Notes under the pieces: model-generated | Seen by the model: only the letters and a program-made list of their open reading frames with translations | Databases searched by the model: none | What the model was told of the DNA's origin: nothing | In this document: in pieces, positions 43,048-55,288 of the stretch | How the letters are laid out: every line of letters starts with the position of its first letter | Position numbering within the stretch: position 1 is the stretch's first letter | DNA from: Coniferiporia sulphurascens | Lineage: Eukaryota > Basidiomycota > Agaricomycetes > Hymenochaetales > Hymenochaetaceae | Reading direction: 5' to 3' | Length of the DNA stretch: 64,000 bases | Assembly: GCA_002794785.1 (NCBI GenBank) | Contig: NBBA01000011.1 | Span: 1,054,001 to 1,118,000 of the forward strand | Program-made: the position numbers and the translations under genes

Positions 43048-44842
43048 CTAGTAACCGAGAAAAGAACTCATGCCCAGGCCTCTGAAATAGAAATCTTCCT
43101 CTCCTTGCCCCTCCCAAATCACATCTTTCCCTTCAAAGAGGGAACAGACGGTACCCTCGCTCAGAGATTTGCACCGTTTAAATGTTACTTTCTTCAACGT
43201 GTTCCATTTACCCTGTTTTTCGAGCTGCTCTTTAAAAAACATTAGCTCTGCCTCGTCCAGGGCATCGCATCGCACGAAGCTGATATCCCCTAGATTCGGG
43301 AGCCTCATACAGGTCTGGGCATCGTGGCAGCTCCTCCATATGTTGGGCTTCAAGCACGGCGTCTCGAGAGTAATACTGCGCAGGTTATGCAGCTTTGCGA
43401 ATGGGACATTGTAAGAAAAGTGGTAGCCTGAGTCCACGACCATGTTCGATGTCCACGTTTTATAGCTGAAGACCTCGACATTCATATACTGCTCATAGGA
43501 ATGAGGAAGGACACAGTCAAGCCAGACACCTTCCTCCAGGTCAATGATCTCCGTGTCTGCGTCGACAGATACATGCAGATTCCTGAGGCTTGGAAAGTGA
43601 AGTGCCTTCATGAAAGGCAGGAGGCTCCGCGCTGTCAAACGTGTGGCTGTAAAGTAAAAAGTTTGAAGGTTCGGAAGAATCGTTTCTGAAAGCGTACGGT
43701 CATCGTCCTTTGTAGATGGTATAAAGGATTTAAAGCATAGGCAGATAGTCTCAAGAAGAGGGCTCGATCGCAAGAGCTCGAGCAGCAGATTCATATCATA
43801 TACTCTCTTTAACGCAACATCAGTGTTCAAGGATTCGTTAATATCCAGGGTCAGCGTCGTCAGTGGTGGGGCGAGACGCGAAAAAGGTCGCGGGATTAGG
43901 TTGATCACTGTGAGGCTGGTCAAGTTTGGTAAATACCAGGTTGTGTAAAAGTGCATTGTCGATGCGGAACGGTTAATTATGCCTTCCCAAACATATGCAT
44001 GAAAATGCTCCGTCCCTGGATAGCGAAGCGTAGCGCTTTTGAGCCGTGGGAGATTGAGACCATTGCTGTATCGAGATATATCCCGAAACATGTCCAGCCA
44101 GTCATCCCTTTGCGGATGCCCCATTCGATAAGAGACGCTCTCCCAGCGGGATGCCTCCGGTGTCACCATGCTCAAGATTTTAATACTACTCGTGATAGTT
44201 GGTTCATCACTAAAGTCTAGTTCTACATTCAACCCGGCATCCTTGCTGCGCTCCAACCAGACCTGGAGCTGTTCGAGGCTAGCTTTGTTATGGTAATTGC
44301 TGATTTTGTTCCATAAACGCGGATTACGCATTGCGATATCATGGAAGTGCTTGTTTACCAGAGAGAGATTGAAAGCCGTTCGGATGTCTTCGAAACACGC
44401 CATTTCAAATATTCTATCGAGGACCTCCACGGGAGTCGTGTTTATCCCATGGGATAGAGCCATAGACTCATACATGGCTTCCACCGACGATATCTTCCCC
44501 TTCAGCGAGGTCGTGAGACAAGTTAAAGTGCCCGAAAGCTGCTTTAGTTCCTTAAGAGTCGACGTCAACCCGGTGAGACGCGGAATTTGGAGACCCGTCA
44601 CATTCTGACTACTAGTTTCCGCGTATCCTTGATGTCTACGACACATTACGGCCGGCCGGGGCGGTTAACTTCAAAGACATAAAAATAGAGAAAACTACTC
44701 ACAACACCGGAAAGCAGTTGCTCCATACTTTGTCCATGTCAATTAGAAGATCTGCACTTTCCAATGCCCTCATGAGTTTCATGAGTCCATCGATGGACTT
44801 TGCGTCCATACCCGTGGGTTGGCGATATGATAAGGCTTTCAT
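43048..44842 (-). CDS. F-box protein with leucine-rich C-terminal region
   Basis: F-box proteins are substrate adaptors of SCF ubiquitin ligases; large families occur in Agaricomycetes. Two exons (44842-44703 and 44635-43048) join in frame to 575 codons; the 67 bp intron is GT-AG. The N-terminus has a helix (GLTSTLKELKQLSGTLTCLT) before the F-box-like segment: TTPVEVLDRIFEMACFEDIR, then SLVNKHFHDIAMRNPRLWNK (about residues 113-160). The rest has irregular leucine-rich strands (LTSLTVINLIPRPFSRLAPP; PSLRNLHVSVDADTEI), typical of this fungal class. The substrate is unknown. An ATG within the intron-proximal frame at 44646 would skip exon 1, but the spliced form gives a better N-terminus. Confidence 0.8.
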
Positions 44843-47800
44843 TCTGCAGAAACGTCTTATTTTTCTTTTACGCTATCGGATAACGAATCGTGGGCCCATT
44901 TACGGGACCCGCTGTTTCTGCACCGACAAGCTGAAGGCACGAGGGCGAAAAGGATATTCCTGATATTGTGCTGCTTTTTGTTTTCGAGATCCCCAAGTTG
45001 ACGGTCTGACGCGGGTACAAACAAACAAAAGCGTAAGAAAAGCAGGAAATTGACCCAGGACTGAGGTAGAGTGTGTGAGATGTATAAGACTGTTTAAGAG
45101 TTCAAGTTGACATGCAGTTCAGAGAGGCTCTGAGAGGGGAGGACCCCTTAGGTTCTATAACGGCAAAACCCTTTCCCACGATGAAATCGGCTAAAGGATG
45201 TCACGTGGTCTGTTGAAATTTCAAATTCGAGCCACAAACTCGTGTTTGCATGACCCGGCTCTTCGACCTGAACGCCTTTGTTCTCCCTTCAACTAACATG
45301 TGGTTATTCAAGAGTTGCAAGTAACTCAGGGAACACGATTATTTTCATATCCCGGCTCGAGGACAAAGCAATGGCGGGTACAGACTTGGGCTCGGTGGAC
45401 TCTACTGCCACCAACGGCGAGCCCGACGGCTTCTGCTCAGCACAGTCCAAGATCTTTTATAGCCATCGGATTCTTTGAAGCAAATAATCTACAAGGTCTA
45501 ATTACGGTCATCAGGGCTCACCGTCATTCCGCTAGCATAAAAAATATATATTCTCAGAAAGAGAGTAATGCTCTATTGTCAACATTGGAGTAGACGATAA
45601 AAATATGCGACACTGCCCCGTAAATCAGCTTAATCTGGCTTGTGAGTCTTGCTGACGCATCCCAAGTAGGTAGATGAGTCATGCCAAGCTAGCGACAACG
45701 GCAACTGTCTACACGAGCGTACAAGCTGATCAAGACCCAATTGTCTAATAAAGGCCGAACGCGGCCCCTCAGATACGGCTGTTCGTCAGAATCAACTCGT
45801 CCTTCTCTGCCCCTCTAGGACCAGGTCAACTAGACTTAGCTTTATCGAACGTATGAAATGTCTCCAGATTTCCCGAGGCGAATGTAGCTCGTCCAAGTGG
45901 TAGCCCTCGAATGCACGCTCTCTTAACGTCTTTACCGGTGACGCGGGTCAATTCATTTGTAAGGATAGATCTATGATCACTGTTTCTGGGCCCTCTCAAA
46001 GTGCACTGGAGGCTTGCCACTCCTCTACTCATCGTTAAGGTCAGCGTATACCGGAACAGCGTCTCCATGGTGCAACCGTCAGTGCGATAATGATCGAAAT
46101 TTTAAAAGTGGCGAAGTGGATCAAAATGGCAAATATAGGCTAACAGAAGGCGACAAATACAATTGCTCGCGCCACTACGAAGCCTCGTATAATTTCCTTT
46201 TTCAAGTCGCTGCGAAAAATCAGGGCAGGATCTCCAGAACTGTCCAGATGCGATTCAAACGTGGGGTTGCATTCAGTTGAGCATACGTTATTATTTCTTA
46301 TGTTACCTGGAGGATGCTGGAGCGATGGATCCGTCATGTCAACTAGAAGACAAGATCTACGAGACCCTCAAGGAACATGATATCCCTCGTACCTTTTGTA
46401 GATGAAGATCTTGTATCCTTCGACCATTCGAAATTGTGCATCCCCTTGATGCGTCCAACGTTCTAATTTCATCGTGTCTGCCGTAAGACGACCGGAGAGA
46501 TAAGAATTTTCGGGGAAACGGCGAACATGAACGAACACCGCGGTAGTACTCGATTCATCCTCGGGAGGTCAAAAGGCGCTCAATGAAAAGAACATTTGGC
46601 CGGTCGACAGCTTTGGACTATGTGCAGCGAATATGGGGTAATACCTGTATAACCTAGCCAGAGAAGCGGGCGGGGATGGCGATAAGGAATGTACAATCAG
46701 GTAGAGTATATGGTCGACAGTGCCATCGGTGTTGTGACGCAGCGCGTGGGAGGCGAGGACCGTTCTGCGAAGGGCGAAGGAACAAAGAAGGGACAAGGAC
46801 GTTCTGTCACCGCACCACCCCTTGCTGGAATACCTTCCGCATAGACCCGAATGCAGACAACATTTACTTCAAGGCACACGCCACATAATTCCGAGGGCGC
46901 ATACTTGAAGGAAACATATCAATCCGCGCTGTTACACCAACCTTCTAACGTCCGCATTCTTTTTGCGTATGTATCCATCATGTATGACAAATTGCTACTA
47001 ACGGCATCACGATTGGACACCGCCGAGAGGGATGCGTCACGCATCTTTGCGGGGTCAAGACGGAGAAGTGGCTGGAGTTCTCTCGCGATGAAGCGGCTTT
47101 ACCAAGGTTGAACGTATGCGGAAAGGAAGGAAAGCCACCGCGATCTATTGGCCGCCGCCGAAGAGACCTTGCTCCACTCGCTATTACGCTCATCTCGTCC
47201 GGGATGTTACGGGGCGCTGGCGCCTCGATCAGTGCGGCCATACGCCCGAATCGAAGGAATTCGGAGCAGGGATCTATTGGTAGGCGGGTGCGCTGATCGC
47301 TCAGCAACTTTCAATATCCAAGACCCCTTACCCGCGCTACTTCTACAATACTTGGTAAACGTAAGCCTCCGACATACACGCGGACTGCCGTTGTTGGATG
47401 ATCTGCTATCAAGCATTATAACAAAGCCTCGGGGAGCACGTTGGATGATCCCGAGCTATAATTCTGTGCGCGGAAATTGGTGTGGGATCAGTTACTTCCT
47501 ACAAGCCACGAATTGTAAGATCGGACAGCCCGCTGATCGATGCCATATCAGAAATAGCATGCTGAGAAATGCCCGCTGACGTTCGATAGCGATAGTCTAC
47601 AGTTCAATCGCCGCCGGAACAAATGCAAGCGGTTAGATGTATTTGAAGAATAATGGGTCAAAGGGTAGAAGCCCCGAGTGTCAGGACGGGCTGAGAAAGC
47701 TTAGTGGCGGCGCACGATGTGTGTGAACAGGGCGACCTGCGCCATGCGATATCTGAAGAATTGGTGCGCGATCGGATGACAATTTGGGCGGTACCGGATG

Positions 47801-50269
47801 TCTAAAAATTTGAAGTGATTTCGGACCTTGTTCCGAGCTGCGCATTTGTATGAGTACTAGTCTCTAAATTTAGACGTTGCGCATGCGAATGCATGGCCGT
47901 TTAGTAGCCCCCCTTCTCAGCACTCTTCCGTTCCCGCGTTTCTTACGGAGTAGAATCGTGCGCTCTGCCATCTTTCAAGAAGTTCAATGCATACGGTTCC
48001 GGAATAATTATAGCTTTTTATTCGAAGAATGAAATACCAAACAAGTACGCAGATCGGCTTGACCTCATGCCGACTGCGGATTAAGCGTGGGAAGGTTCTC
48101 AAAGCTTGATTTGCTTGACACCTAGATAAATTTGTTAAAGATGAATAGGACGCTACACTCCCCAACCTAACTTCAAAGTTTTAATGCCGTGAGTGTTTGT
48201 CATGAATGTGCTCAAGCTGAAACACCCTGCGCACTCTTGTGACATTATTCAAGGGCATCAGCGCCTATCTAGTGGAGTACTAGCACCAAACAATCATGCA
48301 ACATTGCAAGTTTCCGTAGCGTCCCTAACATCGTCAATTTCCATACATGTATATAGGGCCTAAAGAAGGCCGATGGTCGCACCTTTACACACTTTGAGAT
48401 GGAAGTATCGGGTCTACCATTTGAACCACTGATCCAATTGATCCGGCGGCTATCTATGACTTTGCGAAAACAGTAATAGTGTGTTGTATATGATAATGTC
48501 GAGTGTTTTTTCCGACCAATTGTTCAGGAATTAATGAAACGCGTTCGGAAATAGGGTAACATCTGTTTACTGTTTTCGTAATTCCCAGAGATAAAATCGC
48601 ACACATGCTTGAGGGCGTTGCGGGCCCCGATTGAGGCCGGACTACATGCTCCGTCTAAAGAATAGACACAAAAATTTTTTAAATGCAAAACTTGCCCGAT
48701 TTAAGAATCTACATATCACCTGGAACTACATGTATGCGCGCACTGATCTGATGGCTAATTACGACATATTCGCCGACTCCTTCATTGCATACTCTCTGGT
48801 CTAACTTTTAGCCACCAATCGCCCCTTCCTAATAATCCGGGAGATTTCCGGACCCGTCCGAGATATTCCGGCCAAGTTTCTCATGTACCCCGCTCGCTCC
48901 TTCCTCCTGTGATCCGGTGGCCCCTGTGGTATAGATGTACGTTCTACACGCAAGAGACTCATGTTATCAATCACTGCTCGAGAAAGATACTTCCAAGCCG
49001 ATGGACTCAGCAAGACCCTCCCGGAGCGCCAACCACGGCTTGGTACGCCTTCGACTGCTCCGGGTTCTCACGAGATATCTTGGTGCGTACATTTTTATCT
49101 TGATCTGCCTTGAACTCATGTCCCGACTGGCCGAGTTTATCCTTACTAATTTTATTGATTCTTCCAATGCATCATACCAGATTCTCAGGACCAGACTCGG
49201 ATGCGAACATTTCGTGTATGGGCGGGAAGCATCTTTTTTTGTAGTACCAATGTACCGTCGGCAGCAGTACAATCAGGACTTGCTAAAAAGTGATATTATA
49301 GGATGGTAAGTACACAATTCGGAACTGACACGAGTGAACCTTGTTAATCTGCGATAAATTTTCGCCCTAATAGATGAGAGGACATGCTGCGCATCCTAAA
49401 TGACTCGGAAAGGTTTCCATATAAAGGCTGCTCACTGAGTCGGCTACTATTTTAGGCACTCAGGGCTTGCGCCGATGAGTCTAAAATTGGCGTTGCCGCA
49501 CCCGAAATAGAACATCGACCTTATTATAGACTCGGACTATTATAGACTCAGCCGCTATGTGCTGCTTGTCTATCGGGCGCATGCAATTTCCGCCCCCTCT
49601 GAAGGTTTGAATTCCACCTAAACTCCACACAATCATCTTAGCGAGTTGAAATGCGTGATAGATGTGCATCAAATGGATGCGCCACTTTGGTGAACCCAGG
49701 AGAAACCCAGACTCTGGGACCGTCCCTTGGCCCACGACCTCCGGCTGCGCTGGCAGTGACGCTGAGGTATTGAACCTTTTGGGTGTCCCATACCTTTGAA
49801 TATGCAAAAAAAATTGTATGGCTAATAATAACAGAATACTCTGATGATTCTCTGAAGCTCAGCGGACGTGTCCGAGTCTCCTGCAGCACAGCATACTAAT
49901 TACTGACGATGATGATGGAACACCGTCCCGGAAAGGCACGAGCAAGGTCTTGAGCCTCTAAAGATCGAATTAAACTTGAAGATCAACGTAGAGGGTATTT
50001 TTATCTTTGCCTGATTGCTTTGTGTGTTTCCTTCCGGATGATCGGACTTGTTTGCGCGTCGGGAAAAGATGGGTCTGATCGGATTGCCGCGACAGGAAGA
50101 TATCCGCCGCAGCCGATTCGCATGATGGTATTTCGAACACGAATGCGGAGAAGGTCAGGGTCCGCTGTGGTACAGCATACATCCAGAAACATATAAAGCG
50201 TCGTCGACTCCAGGCAGTCTTTCAGCAAGACAATCGGTTCAACCCTCTCGAGTCAACTCCTCTTTCGGG
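44843..50269. other. 5.4 kb region without a recognisable gene
   Basis: Open frames here are at most about 140 codons (47148-47579; 48935-49309) and show no conserved motif, biased codon use or splice-consistent continuation that I can recognise. The right end (about 50180-50269) is the upstream region of the first oxalate decarboxylase gene and is similar to the region just before 55289 (ACAATCGGT near the start of both). The interval is most simply explained as decayed mobile or duplicated DNA. Confidence 0.45.
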
Positions 50270-52573
50270 ATGTTCAACTACCGTCTCCTATGCCTTCTCG
50301 TCACCGTGTCCACAGTGGTAGCGGCTCCTGCATCTGGCAGTACGTCCTCGCCCGCTTCCGCTGTGGCGACACACAATGCCTCCGCAACATCGACCGTCTC
50401 CTCTATATTGTCACACAAGTCTTCATTCCCTTCCAATTCGCACAATGCTACGTCTTCGTGGGCTAGCCCTTCTCACGGCAGCTCTGTCTATTCCGCTCCA
50501 TCAGAGGCCGAGACTGTACCGCCCGCTAGCGACGCTCTGAACAACCCCGTCTGGTCTCAGGATACGACTGAGACACCTGAGCCTATTAGAGGTTCTTTGG
50601 GAGCTACCAACCTCGCTCCTGATGATGTTCAGATTGACAGGCAGAACCCTGATCTTTATGCTCCCCCTACGACGGACGAGGGACTCATGTGCGTTTTATT
50701 CTGTATTTCTAAAGAGACCGCGTATGAGTTAACTTTGATTTGTTTACTGCCTCCTAGTCCAAATGCGAAGTGGCCAATGTCCCTCAGTTGGAACAGGCTC
50801 CAGACTGGTGGATGGGCCCGACAGCAAAACGGTTAGAGAATTTTAGCCCCTCTGTCATCGCCTTTCATTGAAACTGTCTTGACAAACTAGTTGACGTGTT
50901 TCCTATTGCTACGACGATGTATGTAAATTGCTGGTCATTACGGGGGAGTACTAACGGAGTATTACTAGGGCGTCTGTTCAGATGAGATTGGAAGCTGGAG
51001 CCATCCGGTAAATCTTAATAATAACAGTTCCTGGAATCTATACTAACTCCATGTAAGTGAACTTCACTGGCACACTAGTGCAGAAGTAAGCCAATCAGTT
51101 TTTCTGTATGATTGCGACCGATTTTGCTAATGACACTTCTTTAGTGGGCGTACGTCCTTAAGGTCGGTTGTTCTGAATTTCTATGTTTTTACACCAATAC
51201 TCAAATTTTTGGTCTTACTCTAGGGAACAACGGTTGTCACCGCCGTCAATACGGACGGTCAAGTCTATGCCAGCGCAGTGGTTAGTTTTGAATAACTTTA
51301 AAAGTTTACTATTATTCAATCCAGGATTAAGGAGGAAGGCGATCTTTGGTACTTCCCTCCCGGCATTCCTCACTCGCTTCAAGCATCGGATGACGACCCG
51401 AGGGCTCTGAGTTCCTTTTGGTTAGCCTTCGCCTTCACACTTAAAAAGATAATATAAGACGCGTTTCCTATTTACAGGTGTTTGATGACGGCTCTTTCAG
51501 CGAGGATTCGACATTCCAATTGACTGATTGGACAGCACACATCCCGAAGGAGGTGCTAGCAAAGAACTTTCAACTCGATACCTCTGCTTTCGATCATATC
51601 CCTTCTAGAGAACTATATATCTTCCCTGCGGGTGAGTGCAGCTTTAATTGCAAATACAATACTCTATAATGAGTATTATAAAAGCTCCCCCGCCGGATGA
51701 TGAACAAGCTCCAGAGGGGGCTGCGGGAACTGTCCCTCAACCTTTCACATACAAGCTTTCAAAGGCTCCCGCGACGCCCCTGTCAGGTGGATCGATAAAA
51801 ATATTCGATCCGAGCGTGTTTGAAGTCGCAAACACAATTGTTGGTGCTCTGGTTACGGTAGAACCAGGGGCGATGAGGTGCGTAATACTCATCCGCGAAT
51901 TTCGGCTACGTGATTGATAAAATCATAACAGGGAACTCCATGTAAATGACGCCTTTAATAAAATTTGATTTCTTCCTTTTTAACATCGTTTGCAGTGGCA
52001 TCCTACTGAACCCGAATGGGACTACTTTTTGTATGGTCTTGCCTACCACTGCTCACTAGTTGCTTTCTGAAATCTTCATCCACGTTTAGGACAGGTGAAG
52101 CTCGTATGACCCTCTTCGCTTCTTCCGCTACCGCAAATACCTATGACTTCCGCGTACGTTCTCTGTCTGTCCTTCTTTATAACGGCTAAAATATTAGATT
52201 CGTAATCAGACTGGTGATATTGGTTTGTTATTTTCTCCCCTATTTCAAAAGATATACTGTTCTAAACTCGTTATCACAAAGGTTACGTTCCCCCAACATA
52301 CGGGCACTACATCGAAAATACAGGTAACACTACTCTAGTGTATCTGGAGCTTTTCAATTCTGGTAAATCTGCGGCTTGCTTAGCGAATAATCTGCCGAGT
52401 TATTGATCATTAATTTACCCTGCGCAATAGATGTAGTCGAGGACATCAGTCTGCAACAATGGCTTGCGCTCACTCCTCCTGCACTTGTCAAGGCTCACCT
52501 GGGTGTCGATGACGCGACACTTGAGCATCTCAACAAGACCAAACAATATGTCGTTGGACAAAGTCCCAAATAG
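50270..52573 (+). pseudogene. Oxalate decarboxylase (secreted bicupin), copy 1, with an apparent frameshift
   Basis: The enzyme splits oxalate into formate and CO2 using manganese. The start at 50270 gives a signal peptide (MFNYRLLCLLVTVSTVVAAP), then a Ser/Thr-rich linker and two cupin domains. Cupin 1 has ELHWHTSAE spliced to WAYVLK and GIPHSLQA. The lid loop reads FSEDSTFQLTDW, where the Glu is the expected proton donor. Cupin 2 has ELHWHPTEPEWDYF and YGHYIEN. The gene ends YVVGQSPK at 52571-52573. Compared with copy 2, one base is missing at about 51399 (GACGACCC-GAGGGC versus GACGACCCTGAGGGC), which shifts the frame late in cupin 1 and leads to a stop soon after the next splice. All other exons and splice sites look intact, so the lesion is recent or a sequencing error. 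Confidence 0.85.
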
Positions 52574-55288
52574 ACGTTTTCTCTGGATATACGGCCGTAT
52601 TTAGACATGATATGAATGCCGAGCATATAATAACAGACAGGATATACACAACTTAGTTAGGTTTTTGGTTATCAGCAATTGATTAGTAATAGTCTTGGAA
52701 AGTATGCAGATGCCGAATCTATGACATGGTGTGGTAGTTGTCGCGACGCAATGATAAGACTGTTACATAACTTAGTTTTTTTTAAATATCGGAAGGACCT
52801 CGCTGATGTACTCGCATTGCGGAGATAGTCAGATCTTGTTTATAAATAAGCTTTTGAGTTGCGGCAGGCGTTTTACTTTCATTTGGGTTTTTTAATTTTG
52901 ACGAACTGAAAGAGGTAAATCGCATCCTAGGGAAGTGGCATGACCTCGATAAGTGCTGTAGTTACTAGTAGCTGCGAGTACAGTATATACGAGCCAATGA
53001 TACAAGAGTTGCGCCGACATATTTTACCAAATTCCATGGTACCCGTGGGGTTTGTACGCTTTCTGAGATGCGTATGTGGTCCTTCCATAATAAGTTTGTA
53101 TTAGATGGACGGCCGTGCCATGAGAGGGCGGAATAGTGACGGAGATCGAAGCATACCTTCAGGCTTGTGCAGAGCGTCAAGAAAACAGTTGGCCGTTCGA
53201 TCCTCGGCTTCGAGTTTTGTCACGACATGCTTCTTCTCACTGAGACAGACGACAAGGTACAGACCGTGAGTATGAGTCAGGGTCGAAGACCGTGCCTTGA
53301 TAAGGATACTTACAGGCAAAGCTGGAAAACTCGGCGTAAGGCGATACGATTGAAAGTTCCGGTAGTGTCGGGCTGCTGCCAAGCTGACAGAAAACCTGCA
53401 AGTAGAAGCCAAAGAGGTAGTAGAGGCGTCATAGCGAAATCACTGTCAGTATTGGCGCTCAAGAATTTTGATTTTAGTATTTTCTTTTGTCCAACTCAAG
53501 TAAGCTAATTTAGGCACTTAGCCGATGTATCTCCACTAGCAATGCAACCCGGTGCTGATATCGCGGGGAGGAGGTGGGGATCCCTTTGTGGGATTACCGA
53601 TTATCTTCGAGGGTGTGGGATGTCTCTGAGGGGTTATTTCATGTTATAACCGAGGTCACCCTAGAAGGATTACTACAAGTTCATTAAGAAGTAGAGTAGA
53701 GGTTAACAAAGTTACTTGTCACGAATTATTCCACAATCAATTTGTCATTATTCGAAGACTTCTTGTGCTTCTCTCCCTTTCGCTTACTCTTTCCCCATCC
53801 AATATCCCATCTTCAAAGGAAAGGGAAAGACCCTCCTCCCCTCGGGGATTCAGCACTGATCCAACCGAAGTAGTAGAAACAGAAGAACAAACAAATGAGT
53901 CACGGACTGAGTGACCTGCAGACATTTGAAACGCGATTTTTCCTCTAAAGTCACCGAGCCAAAGTTTCAGTCCTGGTCGGGCTGTTCTAAAAAAAACCTG
54001 TGGAGTCTGGGTGCTGAATTTTCGTTCTAAACATCGGCCCTGAGTTACTCGTTCGGGAATATACTCCTGAGTTTGTCATTTCCAACATTCTGATAAGAAT
54101 TTCCGCACTTTTGTAGATTACCTTATGTAGAAATAAAAGTCTGGACCTGATTAGCAACTAGCGTTACGCTTTAGGAAAGTGTACCAGATCGACCGGAAAA
54201 GTTCGGACTGGAGATTTAGAAAGCTGTAACGTGTTCTAAATCCTGCAGGAAGTCACTCACTACCATTAGGGTTGGCGGGTGCAGATTCCTCTCCTTCCAA
54301 AAGTCTAGATCCCCAAACTCCCCACACTTCTCATGGTGTGACGAAATCCATGGCAGATAAGCATCAAGGGTGAGACTCTCCCGATGAAGTCAGGTGAAAG
54401 CCCGAGGGTTAAGACTGGAAAACCTCTTCAGCACAGCTCAGCGTTTCCGGTTACGGAAGTACTGGGTCCCCCGTGCATCTCGCATCTCTGAGTCCCTAGA
54501 AGTGTTCTCTGTCAGCTTACTTTGACGGCCGGAAGAATAGTCTGATTCGTACATTTGATTTAGCAGGCGTCTTAGTACCGCAGCGCGGCGTCGCTTCTCA
54601 CGAGTCGCAGCAATGCTTTGCTGTTTCTATCCGACTGAAATTCTCGCGACTGCATACTTACTGCTAGCAGTAAGGGAGAACATTTTCCTTCAACGACGAG
54701 GAGGCGCTATGGGCGAAATTCGATATTGTTGTTTCTCTCATGGTCGATCCGGCACAAGGACTCGCTTTGGGGATATTTATATCTGATTTTTCGTCGGCAA
54801 GAAGCCAGCTCTTGCAGTGTTGGTATACCGCCCAATATATTGAAGAGGATAAGAGGTGTCTCCGTGGTGATTGCTACAGGAATGTGGGGGTTTCCCTGAG
54901 GGGGATGTTATGCAATTCCTTCCCTCGTATGGTGTGCTTGGGGTCACAGAAAAGAATACAAGTTCATTAAGAGGTGCGGCAAACGTCAAAACAATCACTT
55001 GCCGCGCGTCTATTCACTGACAACGCGTCATTATTTGCTGTGCTTCTCCCCTTCCGCTTATTATTTCTCATCCGATCCTCCTCTCTAGCAAAGAGAAAGA
55101 AAGTACTCCCTCGGAGACTTAACACTGGTGCTAAGGTTTTAGCCGCGGTTCGTTCGTGTCTGTGGTATGTTCACCCGCGGGTATGGAAGGCCGGGGGTCG
55201 TTGTGATATAAAAATATAATCCAAGAGGACATATAAGACGACGTCGACAAGCAGAATTGAGCAGCACAATCGGTCAGGCCCCTTCGAG
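52574..55288. other. Intergenic region between the two oxalate decarboxylase genes, with a duplicated promoter-like block
   Basis: Most of it shows no gene. About 53560-53880 resembles about 54860-55140, the region ahead of copy 2: both contain ACAAGTTCATTAAGA, then a TGTGCTTCTC-CCTTCCGCTTA-like block, an AAAGAGAAAG-type purine run and CTCGG-GA(C/T)T. This suggests that the upstream part of the gene was duplicated an additional time without a surviving coding part. Confidence 0.45.
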
